Assembly: GCA_003488145.1 (NCBI GenBank)
Contig: DNMQ01000162.1
Location: 1 to 8,075 of the forward strand
Origin: Pseudomonas sp.
GTDB lineage: Bacteria > Pseudomonadota > Gammaproteobacteria > Pseudomonadales > Pseudomonadaceae
Direction: 5' to 3'
Length of the DNA stretch: 8,075 bases
Shown here piece by piece: positions 1 to 7,106 of this stretch (positions are counted from its first letter, which is position 1; each line of letters opens with the position of its first letter). The notes below the pieces were generated by a model. It had not been told where the DNA came from, ran no database searches, and saw only the letters and a list, made by a program, of their open reading frames with translations. A program made the position numbers and the translations under genes.

Positions 1-182
1 CTGGAGGTCGCCAACTCTCGGACCAGCCACTCGCCTCAACGAGTCGGAACCCTAGTCAGCTATTTCAAATTGTCTTCGCAGGTGCAGCAGCTTTCTTCGC
101 AAAGGATGCAAAGCAAGAGCGATGCCAATGCACAAAAAACGCGCGCTGCAGGCGTCGTGGGGAAGGGCGGTACCAGGGGAAT

Positions 183-229
183 GCCCCGTTTTGGGGCTGC
201 GCTCGAGGCAGTGCATGCTTTTCGAGCGC
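183..229. repeat. Two adjacent inverted repeats downstream of the transducer gene
   Basis: GCCCC-GTTTT-GGGGC (183-197) is a 5-bp stem with a 5-base loop. It is followed at once by GCGCTCGA (199-206) pairing perfectly with TCGAGCGC (222-229) across a 15-base loop. Neither is followed by a T-run on either strand. With the hairpin at 234-255 they form a run of three potential stem-loops past the transducer stop codon, so RNA 3'-end stabilisation or termination is possible but unproven. Confidence 0.4.
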
Positions 230-233
230 GGAG

Positions 234-255
234 GGCGTTGCGCGAGCGCAACGCC
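234..255 (-). terminator. Strong hairpin 15 bases past the transducer stop; possible terminator
   Basis: GGCGTTGCGC (234-243) and GCGCAACGCC (246-255) are perfect reverse complements around a central GA, giving about nine base pairs and a four-base loop. The position just downstream of the transducer gene fits an RNA 3'-end structure. No T-run follows on the minus strand, so it is not a textbook intrinsic terminator. The structure is clear; the function is inferred. Confidence 0.4.
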
Positions 256-269
256 GCATTGGCAGGAAG

Positions 270-1739
270 CTAGAGCCTGAGCTGGCCGATGGCACGGCTC
301 AGATCGGTGGATAGCGCGGCCAGCTCGGCACTGGTGCTGGCCGAGCTTACGGTCTGCTCCACGGTGCGTTCCGTGACGTCGCGGATGCCGGTGACCGAGC
401 GATTGAGCTCCTCGGCTACCTGGCTTTGCTGTTCGGCCGCCACGGCGATCTGCGTGTTGCTTTCACGCATCTGCGCGACCGCATCGGCGATGGCCTCCAG
501 CGCCTGCGCTGCGTCATGGGCTTCACGAACGCAGTCGTCGGCCTTGAGCGAGCTTTCCTGCATGAACTCCACGGCGTCGCGGGTCATCGACTGCAGGCCG
601 GAGATCATCTGGGTGATCTCATCGGTGGAGGTCTGCACACGCTTGGCCAGGTTGCGAACCTCATCGGCAACCACGGCGAATCCGCGGCCCTGTTCACCGG
701 CCCGGGCTGCTTCGATGGCCGCGTTGAGCGCTAGCAGGTTGGTCTGTTCGGCGATGCTGTGGATCACGTTGACCACGCCGTTGATCTTCTGGCTGTCGGC
801 GGCGAGCTGCTCGATCATTTCGCCGGTCTGCTGCACGCCCTGGGATAGGCTGGAGATGGACTTCTCCACACGGCCGACGACCCGGTGGCCTTCGCCCGCA
901 AGGCGGTCGGCGTTCTGTGATTGATCGCGAGTTTCGCGTGCATGCTCGGCGATCTGGTGCACCGTGGCGCTCATTTCGTTGATGGCCGTGGCTGCCTGGT
1001 CGGTTTCGCCCTGCTGACCGCGCATGCCCTTGTGCACGTCGTTCATGCTCGTGGCGAGCCGGCTGGCGCCCTCGTCGAGACGCGCGGCAGCCTGGGCGAC
1101 GGTGCTGACCACGCGTTGATAGCCGCCCTGCATGGCGTTGAATGCGCTGGCCATCTGGCCGACTTCGTCACGGCTGTCCAGCGGAACCCGTGCCTGCAGG
1201 TCGCCACTGCGCTCCACGTGCAGCATGACGTCCTTGAGCGTGTTGAGGTGGCTGAGCAGAAAGCGGATAAGCAGTTGCGAAGCGCCGAGCAGGCCGAGCA
1301 TCAGCACGGCGACCGCCACGGCGTAGCTGAAAAAGTGCTGGCTCAGTACCTGAATAGCGCTGGGCGCGCGGGCCAGTACAGCCAGCTTCTGACCATTCGT
1401 CGCGGAGATCAGGTGGGCGCCGACCACGGGATTGCTGGAGAACAGTCGGTCGTGGGTGAGGGTGGTCCAGCCGCTTTCGGCGATAGCCTGACCCTCGACC
1501 GCGGCGCGCTGATCTGCCTGGAACGCGATCAGGTCCACACCCTGCGGCAGCGCAGCATTGGCCGGCCAGCTCGCCAGCAGCGACGCACGCGCCTGCGCTG
1601 CAGCGACGGCGTCGGCGCTACGGGCGCTTTGCTCCAGTTGTACGGCGTAAAGCACCAGCAGCAACGCGATGACGAAGGTCACCATGTTCAGTGCCCAGAA
1701 CTTGTACTTGAGCGACAGATCGCGAATCCAAACGGCCAT
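270..1739 (-). CDS. Methyl-accepting chemotaxis transducer, HAMP plus signalling domain
   Basis: This 489-residue inner-membrane chemoreceptor would sense a stimulus in the periplasm and control a CheA kinase through CheW. A first membrane segment (about 14-33) is followed by a short sensor region of roughly 105 residues (34-137) with no ligand-domain motif that I recognise. A second membrane segment (about 138-160), a HAMP domain (about 160-213, ending in [13 protein letters not shown]) and a coiled-coil signalling domain to the C terminus follow. The hairpin tip is near textbook: [19 protein letters not shown] begins at 331 and [15 protein letters not shown] at 351. There is no C-terminal CheR-binding pentapeptide; it ends GQLRL. 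I chose the ATG at 1739 because it is preceded by an AAGAAGAG ribosome site and directly starts the first membrane segment; the frame runs further upstream to 1886 but would overlap tatD. tatD ends 109 bases upstream on the same strand. Ligand unknown. I believe P. aeruginosa PA2867 is the counterpart, from memory. Confidence 0.93.
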   Translation of the reverse strand: MAVWIRDLSLKYKFWALNMVTFVIALLLVLYAVQLEQSARSADAVAAAQARASLLASWPANAALPQGVDLIAFQADQRAAVEGQAIAESGWTTLTHDRLFSSNPVVGAHLISATNGQKLAVLARAPSAIQVLSQHFFSYAVAVAVLMLGLLGASQLLIRFLLSHLNTLKDVMLHVERSGDLQARVPLDSRDEVGQMASAFNAMQGGYQRVVSTVAQAAARLDEGASRLATSMNDVHKGMRGQQGETDQAATAINEMSATVHQIAEHARETRDQSQNADRLAGEGHRVVGRVEKSISSLSQGVQQTGEMIEQLAADSQKINGVVNVIHSIAEQTNLLALNAAIEAARAGEQGRGFAVVADEVRNLAKRVQTSTDEITQMISGLQSMTRDAVEFMQESSLKADDCVREAHDAAQALEAIADAVAQMRESNTQIAVAAEQQSQVAEELNRSVTGIRDVTERTVEQTVSSASTSAELAALSTDLSRAIGQLRL

Positions 1740-1833
1740 GACTGCTCTTCTTCTATAGGAGGTTGCGCGCGCGTAGCGGAACGCTTGCTTGCACTGCGGC
1801 TGAACATTTAACGGCCGCCTAAGGCAGAGCTTG

Positions 1834-1843
1834 AGAAATTTCT
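1834..1843. repeat. Short perfect palindrome just past tatD
   Basis: AGAAATTTCT is a 10-base perfect palindrome ending six bases before the tatD stop codon triplet in plus coordinates, so it lies just downstream of tatD in transcription. It stands out in GC-rich surroundings, but it is too short to form a stable RNA hairpin. No role can be assigned. Confidence 0.3.
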
Positions 1844-1848
1844 GTGAC

Positions 1849-2655
1849 TCAGTCGAGGTCCGGCAGGCCGAAGAACGCGCGCGCACAGCGCGTGGTGTGC
1901 GCCGCCAGCGACGCTTCGCTCTCGCCGCGATGGAGCGCGACTTCGCGCAGTACTTCCGTAAGGTAGGCCGGTTCGTTCTGGCCGCTCTTAGGCTTCGGTC
2001 GCAGGGTGCGTGGCAGCAGATACGGCGCGTCGCTCTCGAGCATCAGACGACCTGTAGGGATGTCCTTCACCAGGGGATGCAGATGGGTACCGCGGCGTTC
2101 GTCGCATATCCAGCCGGTGATGCCGACATGCAGGTCCAGGTCGAGATAGCCGTACAGTGCCTGTTTTTCACCGGTGAAACAGTGCACCACCGCCGCAGGG
2201 AGGTGGTCCCGAAACGGTCGCAGAATCGCCAGCAACCGGTCGCTGGCATCGCGTTCGTGCAGAAAGACCGGCAACTTCAGTTCGACGGCGAGTTGCAACT
2301 GTTCCTCCAGCGCGCGCTCCTGTAGCGGTCGCGGTGAAAAATCGCGATTGAAGTCCAGGCCGCATTCGCCGACTGCGCGCACTTCGGGCTCGGCGAGAAG
2401 GCCGCGCAACTGGCTGGCGCTGTCAGTCGTCCAGTGGCTCGCATCATGCGGATGCACACCCGCGGTACTGAACAGGTGCAGGCGGGACTCGTCCAGTTGG
2501 CGACAGAGCTTGAGAGCAGCTTCGCTTTCTTCGAGGCTGGTGCCGGTAAGCACCATCTGCACGACGCCGGCCGCTCTGGCGCGGTCGACGACCGCAGGTG
2601 CGCTAGAGGCGAATGTCGGGTGGTTCAGATTGACGCCGATGTCGATAAGCTGCAT
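1849..2655 (-). CDS. tatD: TatD, metal-dependent 3'-5' DNA exonuclease
   Basis: This 268-residue cytoplasmic protein belongs to the TatD family of metal-dependent hydrolases (TIM-barrel fold). The E. coli member is a magnesium-dependent 3'-5' exonuclease linked to DNA repair and turnover; despite the name it is not needed for Tat export. Visible motifs are DIGVNL at the N terminus, STAGVHPHD (63-71), GECGLDFNR (96-104, E97), PVFLHERDA (H133), VVHCFTG (H158), [12 protein letters not shown] (178-189) and [10 protein letters not shown] (D209). The DIGVNL start, in place of the HxH of the YcfH/YjjV branch, together with WICDERRG and NEPA, places it with true TatD. The ATG at 2655 is preceded by GAGG five bases upstream, and E. 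coli TatD also starts just before DIGVNL; a longer frame to 2763 would run through the promoter. It is divergent from the transglycosylase gene and upstream of the transducer gene. Confidence 0.95.
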   Translation of the reverse strand: MQLIDIGVNLNHPTFASSAPAVVDRARAAGVVQMVLTGTSLEESEAALKLCRQLDESRLHLFSTAGVHPHDASHWTTDSASQLRGLLAEPEVRAVGECGLDFNRDFSPRPLQERALEEQLQLAVELKLPVFLHERDASDRLLAILRPFRDHLPAAVVHCFTGEKQALYGYLDLDLHVGITGWICDERRGTHLHPLVKDIPTGRLMLESDAPYLLPRTLRPKPKSGQNEPAYLTEVLREVALHRGESEASLAAHTTRCARAFFGLPDLD

Positions 2656-2672
2656 GGATACCTCGAGATTAA

Positions 2673-2708
2673 AGCTAACTAAATCAATAATATAGGAGTT
2701 ATAGCTAA
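2673..2708. repeat. AT-rich imperfect palindrome between tatD and mltF-type gene
   Basis: AGCTAACT (2673-2680) is mirrored by AGTTATAGCT (2697-2706), which is its reverse complement with two extra bases. AGCTAA also recurs as a direct repeat (2673-2678 and 2703-2708). The element spans the predicted -10 region and start point of tatD. It may be a regulatory site or simply low-complexity promoter DNA. Confidence 0.3.
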
Positions 2709-2726
2709 ACCAGTTTGGAGAGTAAA
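2698..2726 (-). promoter_or_regulatory. Sigma70-type promoter for tatD
   Basis: Read on the minus strand, TTTACT (2726-2721) is followed after exactly 17 bases by TATAAC (2703-2698). This matches the -35 element at four of six positions and the -10 element at five of six. Transcription would start near 2690, leaving about 35 bases of leader before the tatD ATG at 2655. The region is clearly AT-rich compared with its surroundings. No experimental support is available from the sequence alone. Confidence 0.6.
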
Positions 2727-2730
2727 CTGG
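2710..2730. promoter_or_regulatory. Palindrome CCAGTTT-N7-AAACTGG, candidate operator
   Basis: CCAGTTT (2710-2716) and AAACTGG (2724-2730) are perfect seven-base inverted arms around seven bases. The site covers the -35 element of the predicted tatD promoter and lies upstream of the divergent transglycosylase gene, so a dimeric regulator could act on both. I do not recognise the regulator. It could instead form a small RNA hairpin in a transcript from the plus strand. Confidence 0.45.
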
Positions 2731-2772
2731 CGGAATAAGCCAACCTGTGAGAACCTTTGCCACCTTTTGCGG

Positions 2773-2801
2773 GCAGGGAGCACCGCACCAGCGTTCCCTG
2801 C
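2773..2801 (+). promoter_or_regulatory. Potential stem-loop in the leader of the transglycosylase gene
   Basis: GCAGGGA (2773-2779) pairs with TCCCTGC (2795-2801), and the stem can extend by a G-U and a C-G pair around an 11-base loop. It ends 22 bases before the chosen ATG at 2824, which itself lacks a good ribosome-binding sequence. The stem also hides the only purine-rich stretch nearby (AGGGAG). An effect on translation is possible but purely inferred. Confidence 0.3.
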
Positions 2802-2823
2802 GTCTTCACACCGGTGCATCCCG

Positions 2824-4239
2824 ATGCCACGATTGCTGCCACTCATGTTCTGCCTGCTGCTCGCCCTGATGCCAACGATGGCGACTGCGCGCGTGGCGGG
2901 TCCCGAGGCGTGGCAAGCGAACGACAAGGTACGTGATCTGGCCGAAATTCGCCGTAGTGGCGTACTGCGCGTGCTGGTCAATCAGAGCCGGAACAGCTCC
3001 GGTGAGGTGAAAGGCGAAGCGATTGGCGTCGAGTACGCGCGGCTGCGGGCCTTCGAGCAGTACCTGAATCGCAATGCTGCATCCGCGCGGCCGATTACCC
3101 TGAAGATCATCCCCAAAGCCAAGGATCAGTTGCTTGGCGCGCTGCAGCGCGGCGAGGGGGATCTGGTAGCGCCCGGCGAATTACTGCCGCTGGCGGGCAT
3201 GAAAGGCATCAGCCGCAGCCGGCCGGTAGTCAGCGACGTGTCATTGGTGCTGGTCGGCCGCCAGGGCGGCCCACGCTATCAGCGTCTGGACCAGCTATCC
3301 GGGCGCAGCCTTGCGTTGCCACCTGGCAGCGCCGCAGGGCCGGCGCTCGCGCGGCTGAACAAGCAACTGATGGAGCGCAAGCTGGCGCCGATCGTTGCCG
3401 AGTGGGTCGACCCCACGTTGGCCGTCGAGGATGTGCTGGAGATGGTGCAGGCCGGCGTCTATCCGGCGACCGTGGTCGAGCAGACCATCGCCGAGCGCTG
3501 GGCCAAGGTCATGCCGAAACTGCGCATCGAGCAGCACCTGAGCCTGGGCGACAAGGCCAGCATGCACTGGTTCGTGCGGAACGACGCCAGCATGTTGCGC
3601 GCCAGTGCTGATCGCTTTCTCAAGGATTTCGACCTGCCAGACAACCAGGATGCCGCCTTCGAGCGCGTCTACCGGCGTCTGTACAAGGTCCAGTACCCGC
3701 TCGACCGAGTGGGCCGCCAGCGTCTGGAAAAGGTTCGTCCGACCCTGCAGCGCTATGCCGAACAGATCGAGCTGGACTGGCTGAACCTCGCCGCCCTGGC
3801 GTTCAAGGAGTCCACCCTGAACCCCGCGGCGCGGGGCGCCGGCGGTGCCACGGGGTTGATGCAGGTGACGCCGGCCACAGCTCGTGCGATGGGTGTCAGC
3901 AACATCCACCAGTTGGACAACAACGTGCAGGCCAGTGCGAAGTATCTGGCGAACATCCGTCGTAACTTTTTCGCCAGCCCGCGACTGAACGAGCGTGAGC
4001 GCATGGCGTTCATTCTCGCCGCCTACAACCTCGGCCCGCAGCGGGTGCAGAGTATGCGCGCCGAAGCCCGTCGGCGCGGTCTGAACCCGGATCAGTGGTT
4101 CTTCCAGGTCGAGCGTATCGCCATGGAAACTGTTGGCATGGGCGTAGTGGCATACGTCAACAGCGTCAACAAGTACTACCTGGCCTACCAGCGCGAGCGC
4201 TATCTGCTCGAGGCCGACCGCAAGACCGCGGCCAACTGA
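2824..4239 (+). CDS. mltF2: MltF-type lytic transglycosylase with solute-binding domain
   Basis: This 471-residue envelope enzyme would cleave the MurNAc-GlcNAc bond of peptidoglycan non-hydrolytically, giving 1,6-anhydro products. It starts with a signal peptide (1-22, ending TMATA) that has no lipobox cysteine, so it is probably periplasmic or loosely membrane-bound. Residues about 43-280 resemble a family 3 solute-binding domain (SGVLRVLV; GDLVAPGELL), the regulatory module of MltF. Residues about 312-460 are an SLT domain with the catalytic glutamate E329 in AFKES, GATGLMQVTP (341-350), AAYNLGPQRV (399-408) and AYVNSVNKYY (443-452). I chose the ATG at 2824 because it begins the signal peptide; an upstream TTG at 2767 would add 19 residues that spoil it. 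Its ribosome site is weak. It is convergent with the lipase foldase gene. I recall P. aeruginosa PA2865 being called MltF2; the symbol rests on that memory and on synteny. Confidence 0.9.
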   Translation: MPRLLPLMFCLLLALMPTMATARVAGPEAWQANDKVRDLAEIRRSGVLRVLVNQSRNSSGEVKGEAIGVEYARLRAFEQYLNRNAASARPITLKIIPKAKDQLLGALQRGEGDLVAPGELLPLAGMKGISRSRPVVSDVSLVLVGRQGGPRYQRLDQLSGRSLALPPGSAAGPALARLNKQLMERKLAPIVAEWVDPTLAVEDVLEMVQAGVYPATVVEQTIAERWAKVMPKLRIEQHLSLGDKASMHWFVRNDASMLRASADRFLKDFDLPDNQDAAFERVYRRLYKVQYPLDRVGRQRLEKVRPTLQRYAEQIELDWLNLAALAFKESTLNPAARGAGGATGLMQVTPATARAMGVSNIHQLDNNVQASAKYLANIRRNFFASPRLNERERMAFILAAYNLGPQRVQSMRAEARRRGLNPDQWFFQVERIAMETVGMGVVAYVNSVNKYYLAYQRERYLLEADRKTAAN

Positions 4240-4245
4240 CCGCGC

Positions 4246-5259
4246 TCAGCGCTCAGCCACTTCCTGCTGCTGAAAGGCAGCGACAAGCCGCAGGCGTTCG
4301 CCCTCGTCAAACTGCTCGGCCTCCAGCCGCTCGATAGCGCTGCGACGCTCGACATCGTCCAGGCCGCGAGTGGCTTCGATACGCTGACGTTCCTGTCGAT
4401 AGGCTGCGACCCGTTGCTGCCACTGCGCGCGCTGTCGATCCAGCGCTTCGAGTCGGGCGGCAGCCTCGCTGCCCACCAACTGCTGGCGCAGCTGGCGGAT
4501 CTGCTGCGCATTGGCGCCCTGGGCCTGCAAGGCGACAGTTTGCTCTCGCAGCTCGCTTTGCAGCTGCGGCACGAGCAGTTCTTGCAGGTCGCCGGGCAAT
4601 CCGGCGCGCAGCTGGTCGATGGCGCGGCCCTTGGCTTCGCTGTCCAGTGCTGAATCGGCTTGAATGGCCAGGCGCTCCAGGCTAAAGCGATCATAGGCCT
4701 CGTCCAGGGCGAAGAACGCCTGGTGAACAGCCGGCTCCAGCACGCGTGCGCGCAACGCCTGCACGGCACTCAAGCGTTGGCGTAGCGCTGAAATGTCCGT
4801 GGTTCGCGGATAAGTCGCTTCCAGATCAAGCAGTTGGCGCTTGTAGTTGAGATATTGGGTGAGCACTGCTGATGCCTGGCTCTGAGCCGGCTGCGGCAGC
4901 TCGGCGGCGATGTAACGGCGCAAGCGTTCGATACTGTTCTTCAACGGCTCCTCTCCGGCTGCGGCGAGAAAGTAATCGAACAGATGCCGAAGTTCGGCGC
5001 CGATTAGCAGGTTGCCGGCTTCATCCAGACGGAACTGGCCATCGACCTGGGTGCCCTTGAACGACGTCGGCAACTGCGGCGTGCCTTGCGGTGCCGGTTG
5101 GGTTTTCAGCGGCTTCCGGGGTGGTGTTGGGGCAGCCGTGGCGGGTGAGGTGGCCGATGGCGACTCGGCCACTGCAGCCGGGCTGGGTGTCGATCGGCTC
5201 TGCATGATGGTCAGGCTTAGCGCCACGGCCAGCATCAGAAGAATCATGTATTTGCTCAT
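4246..5259 (-). CDS. lipH: Lipase-specific foldase (Lif, lipase chaperone)
   Basis: This 337-residue steric chaperone (also called LifO, LimA or LipB) is anchored in the inner membrane and folds the cognate lipase in the periplasm. One membrane segment (about 5-19) is followed by a Pro/Ala-rich linker (about 24-63) and a long helical domain rich in Gln, Arg and Leu that would wrap round the lipase. The family signature R-x-x-FDY-F/C-L-S/T-A appears as [10 protein letters not shown] (91-100). Arg91, Phe94, Asp95 and Tyr96 are kept, but the usual Ser/Thr is Ala99 (codon GCC on the minus strand at 4965-4963). Length fits the Pseudomonas family. The ATG at 5259 starts the membrane anchor; its ribosome site is poor. 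The gene lies 62 bases downstream of lipA, in the same direction, with a hairpin between them. Its stop codon is 6 bases from that of the convergent transglycosylase gene. Confidence 0.95.
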   Translation of the reverse strand: MSKYMILLMLAVALSLTIMQSRSTPSPAAVAESPSATSPATAAPTPPRKPLKTQPAPQGTPQLPTSFKGTQVDGQFRLDEAGNLLIGAELRHLFDYFLAAAGEEPLKNSIERLRRYIAAELPQPAQSQASAVLTQYLNYKRQLLDLEATYPRTTDISALRQRLSAVQALRARVLEPAVHQAFFALDEAYDRFSLERLAIQADSALDSEAKGRAIDQLRAGLPGDLQELLVPQLQSELREQTVALQAQGANAQQIRQLRQQLVGSEAAARLEALDRQRAQWQQRVAAYRQERQRIEATRGLDDVERRSAIERLEAEQFDEGERLRLVAAFQQQEVAER

Positions 5260-5277
5260 GGGGTGCTCGGTGATAGC

Positions 5278-5300
5278 GGCCGGGATCGACGATCCCGGCC
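5278..5300 (-). promoter_or_regulatory. Strong intercistronic hairpin between lipA and foldase gene
   Basis: GGCCGGGATC (5278-5287) and GATCCCGGCC (5291-5300) form a perfect ten-base stem with a three-base loop. It lies 21 bases past the lipA stop codon and 18 bases before the foldase ATG. No T-run follows on the minus strand, so it is unlikely to be a full terminator. It could lower foldase output relative to lipase, or protect a processed lipA 3' end. Confidence 0.55.
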
Positions 5301-5321
5301 TGGTTCACGAAGAGTCGCGCG

Positions 5322-6305
<984 letters not shown>

Positions 6306-6340
6306 TCACCGCGCATGGCGCGTACTGCGCGCTGAAGAGC

Positions 6341-6355
6341 GCAGCATTCGTGCCA
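6341..6355 (-). promoter_or_regulatory. Sigma54 (-24/-12) promoter for lipA
   Basis: On the minus strand TGGCACG-N4-CTGC matches the RpoN consensus TGGCACG-N4-TTGC at all but one defined base, with the required ten bases between the GG and GC pairs. Transcription would begin near 6329, about 72 bases before the lipA ATG. Lipase genes of P. aeruginosa and P. alcaligenes are known to depend on RpoN and the CbrAB/LipQR regulators, which supports the assignment. No LipQ or LipR gene is in the window. Confidence 0.8.
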
Positions 6356-6443
6356 TAAGTGCCGAGCCGGGGCGCGTCCGCTCTAGTCGGGCAATTACGA
6401 GGGGAGGTGATATTGCGGTGATATCTGTGCGGCGTGCGGCCAT

Positions 6444-6474
6444 TGTTACCGAGCGAAACGGTGCCTGGGTAAGA
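6444..6474. promoter_or_regulatory. Possible upstream activator site for lipA
   Basis: TGTTAC (6444-6449) and GTAAGA (6469-6474) form an imperfect inverted pair (five of six positions) about 115-145 bases upstream of the predicted lipA start, a usual distance for an enhancer-binding protein acting with sigma54. The half-sites resemble those I recall for CbrB (TGTTAC/GTAACA), but the 19-base spacing is longer than I recall. A smaller repeat, ACCG-N7-CGGT (6448-6462), lies inside. Confidence 0.3.
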
Positions 6475-6538
6475 AAGTGATGATATTGCTTTTTAGCCGC
6501 CAATCGCTTTGAGAAGTCAGCATAATCGCCGAAGATAA

Positions 6539-6571
6539 TGACCGGATCGTCCGATATTGACCTGCCGGTCA
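6539..6571 (-). terminator. Inverted repeat overlapping the greB stop; weak terminator candidate
   Basis: TGACCGG (6539-6545) pairs with CCGGTCA (6565-6571), and the latter includes the greB stop codon. An alternative smaller hairpin, TGACC-TGCC-GGTCA (6558-6571), competes for the same arm. Downstream on the minus strand only TTATCTT follows, not a true T-run. It may reduce read-through from greB into lipA; evidence is structural only. Confidence 0.35.
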
Positions 6572-7066
6572 CTGATACTCGACAGCGACCACGTACCAGA
6601 GCTTCATCCCGGTCGGGGTTTGCACCTGGACTTCGGCATCCAGGCTTTTGCCCACCAGCGCCCGCGCCAGGGGCGAATCGATGCTGATCAGACCCTGGCG
6701 CAGGTCCAGTTCGTCAGGACCGACGATCCGATAGCGCGACTCCTCACCATCCTCGTCCTCGAGGGTCACCCATGCGCCGAAATACACCTTGTTCGGGTCG
6801 CTGGGCCGGTCGCCTACGACCTTGAGCTTTTCCAGACGCTTGGTCAGAAATCGCACGCGGCTGTCGATCTCTCGCAGCATCTTCTTGCCGTAGGTGTATT
6901 CAGCGTTCTCCGAACGATCACCCTGCGCCGCCGCTTCGCTCACCGATTGGGTCACCTGCGGGCGCTTGACGTGCCAGAGTTCGTGCAGCTCGGCACGCAG
7001 CCGAGCTTCGCCTTCTGGGGTGATCAGGGGCGTGCCGGCCGGGCGCGGTGGGCGATAGCGACTCAT
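6569..7066 (-). CDS. greB: Transcript cleavage factor GreB
   Basis: This 165-residue cytoplasmic factor enters the secondary channel of RNA polymerase and stimulates cleavage of backtracked RNA, rescuing arrested complexes. The N-terminal coiled coil (about 14-85) contains GDRSENAEY (49-57), with the catalytic tip acidic residues Asp50 and Glu53. The C-terminal FKBP-like domain follows, with [22 protein letters not shown] and [11 protein letters not shown]. GreB rather than GreA is indicated by the [10 protein letters not shown] and [20 protein letters not shown] segments, which match the E. coli GreB pattern. An extra N-terminal run of about seven residues ([10 protein letters not shown]) precedes the usual start. 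The ATG at 7066 has a GAGGA ribosome site nine bases upstream. It lies 40 bases downstream of the permease gene on the same strand and may share its transcript. Confidence 0.95.
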   Translation of the reverse strand: MSRYRPPRPAGTPLITPEGEARLRAELHELWHVKRPQVTQSVSEAAAQGDRSENAEYTYGKKMLREIDSRVRFLTKRLEKLKVVGDRPSDPNKVYFGAWVTLEDEDGEESRYRIVGPDELDLRQGLISIDSPLARALVGKSLDAEVQVQTPTGMKLWYVVAVEYQ

Positions 7067-7106
7067 GGATTTGCGTCCTCGCTGAAAAGTCGCCGATTGT
7101 AGCGCT

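Larger units (their letters stand above)
1..269. other. Region without a convincing gene, left edge
   Basis: No reading frame here has the codon pattern of a real gene. Plus frame 1 is open from the window edge to a TAG at 271-273, overlapping the stop codon of the transducer gene on the other strand. Its composition is mixed, and stop-free runs of this length are common in GC-rich DNA. Its early residues (LVSYFKL, about 55-72) recall the tail of a Pseudomonas chemoreceptor, but the frame does not stop there. It could be the end of a gene lying mostly outside the window; that cannot be settled here. The right half (183-255) contains three inverted repeats, listed separately. Confidence 0.5.

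Noticed and set aside
134..165. T-run (six T on the minus strand, 139-134) as transducer terminator
   Set aside because: Only a three- to four-base stem can form next to it, and it is more than 100 bases past the stop codon.
1..273. Plus-strand open frame from the window edge, with a chemoreceptor-like LVSYFKL stretch
   Set aside because: Codon use is mixed, the frame runs on far past the chemoreceptor-like stretch, other frames are open too, and no protein family is recognisable.
921..1811. Long plus-strand frame of 296 codons opposite the transducer gene
   Set aside because: It is the antisense shadow of the transducer coding sequence, which has clear family motifs.
1740..1848. Possible flagellar sigma28 promoter for the transducer gene
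   Set aside because: On the minus strand a TAAA lies at 1810-1807, but no GCCGATAA-like element occurs at the right spacing.
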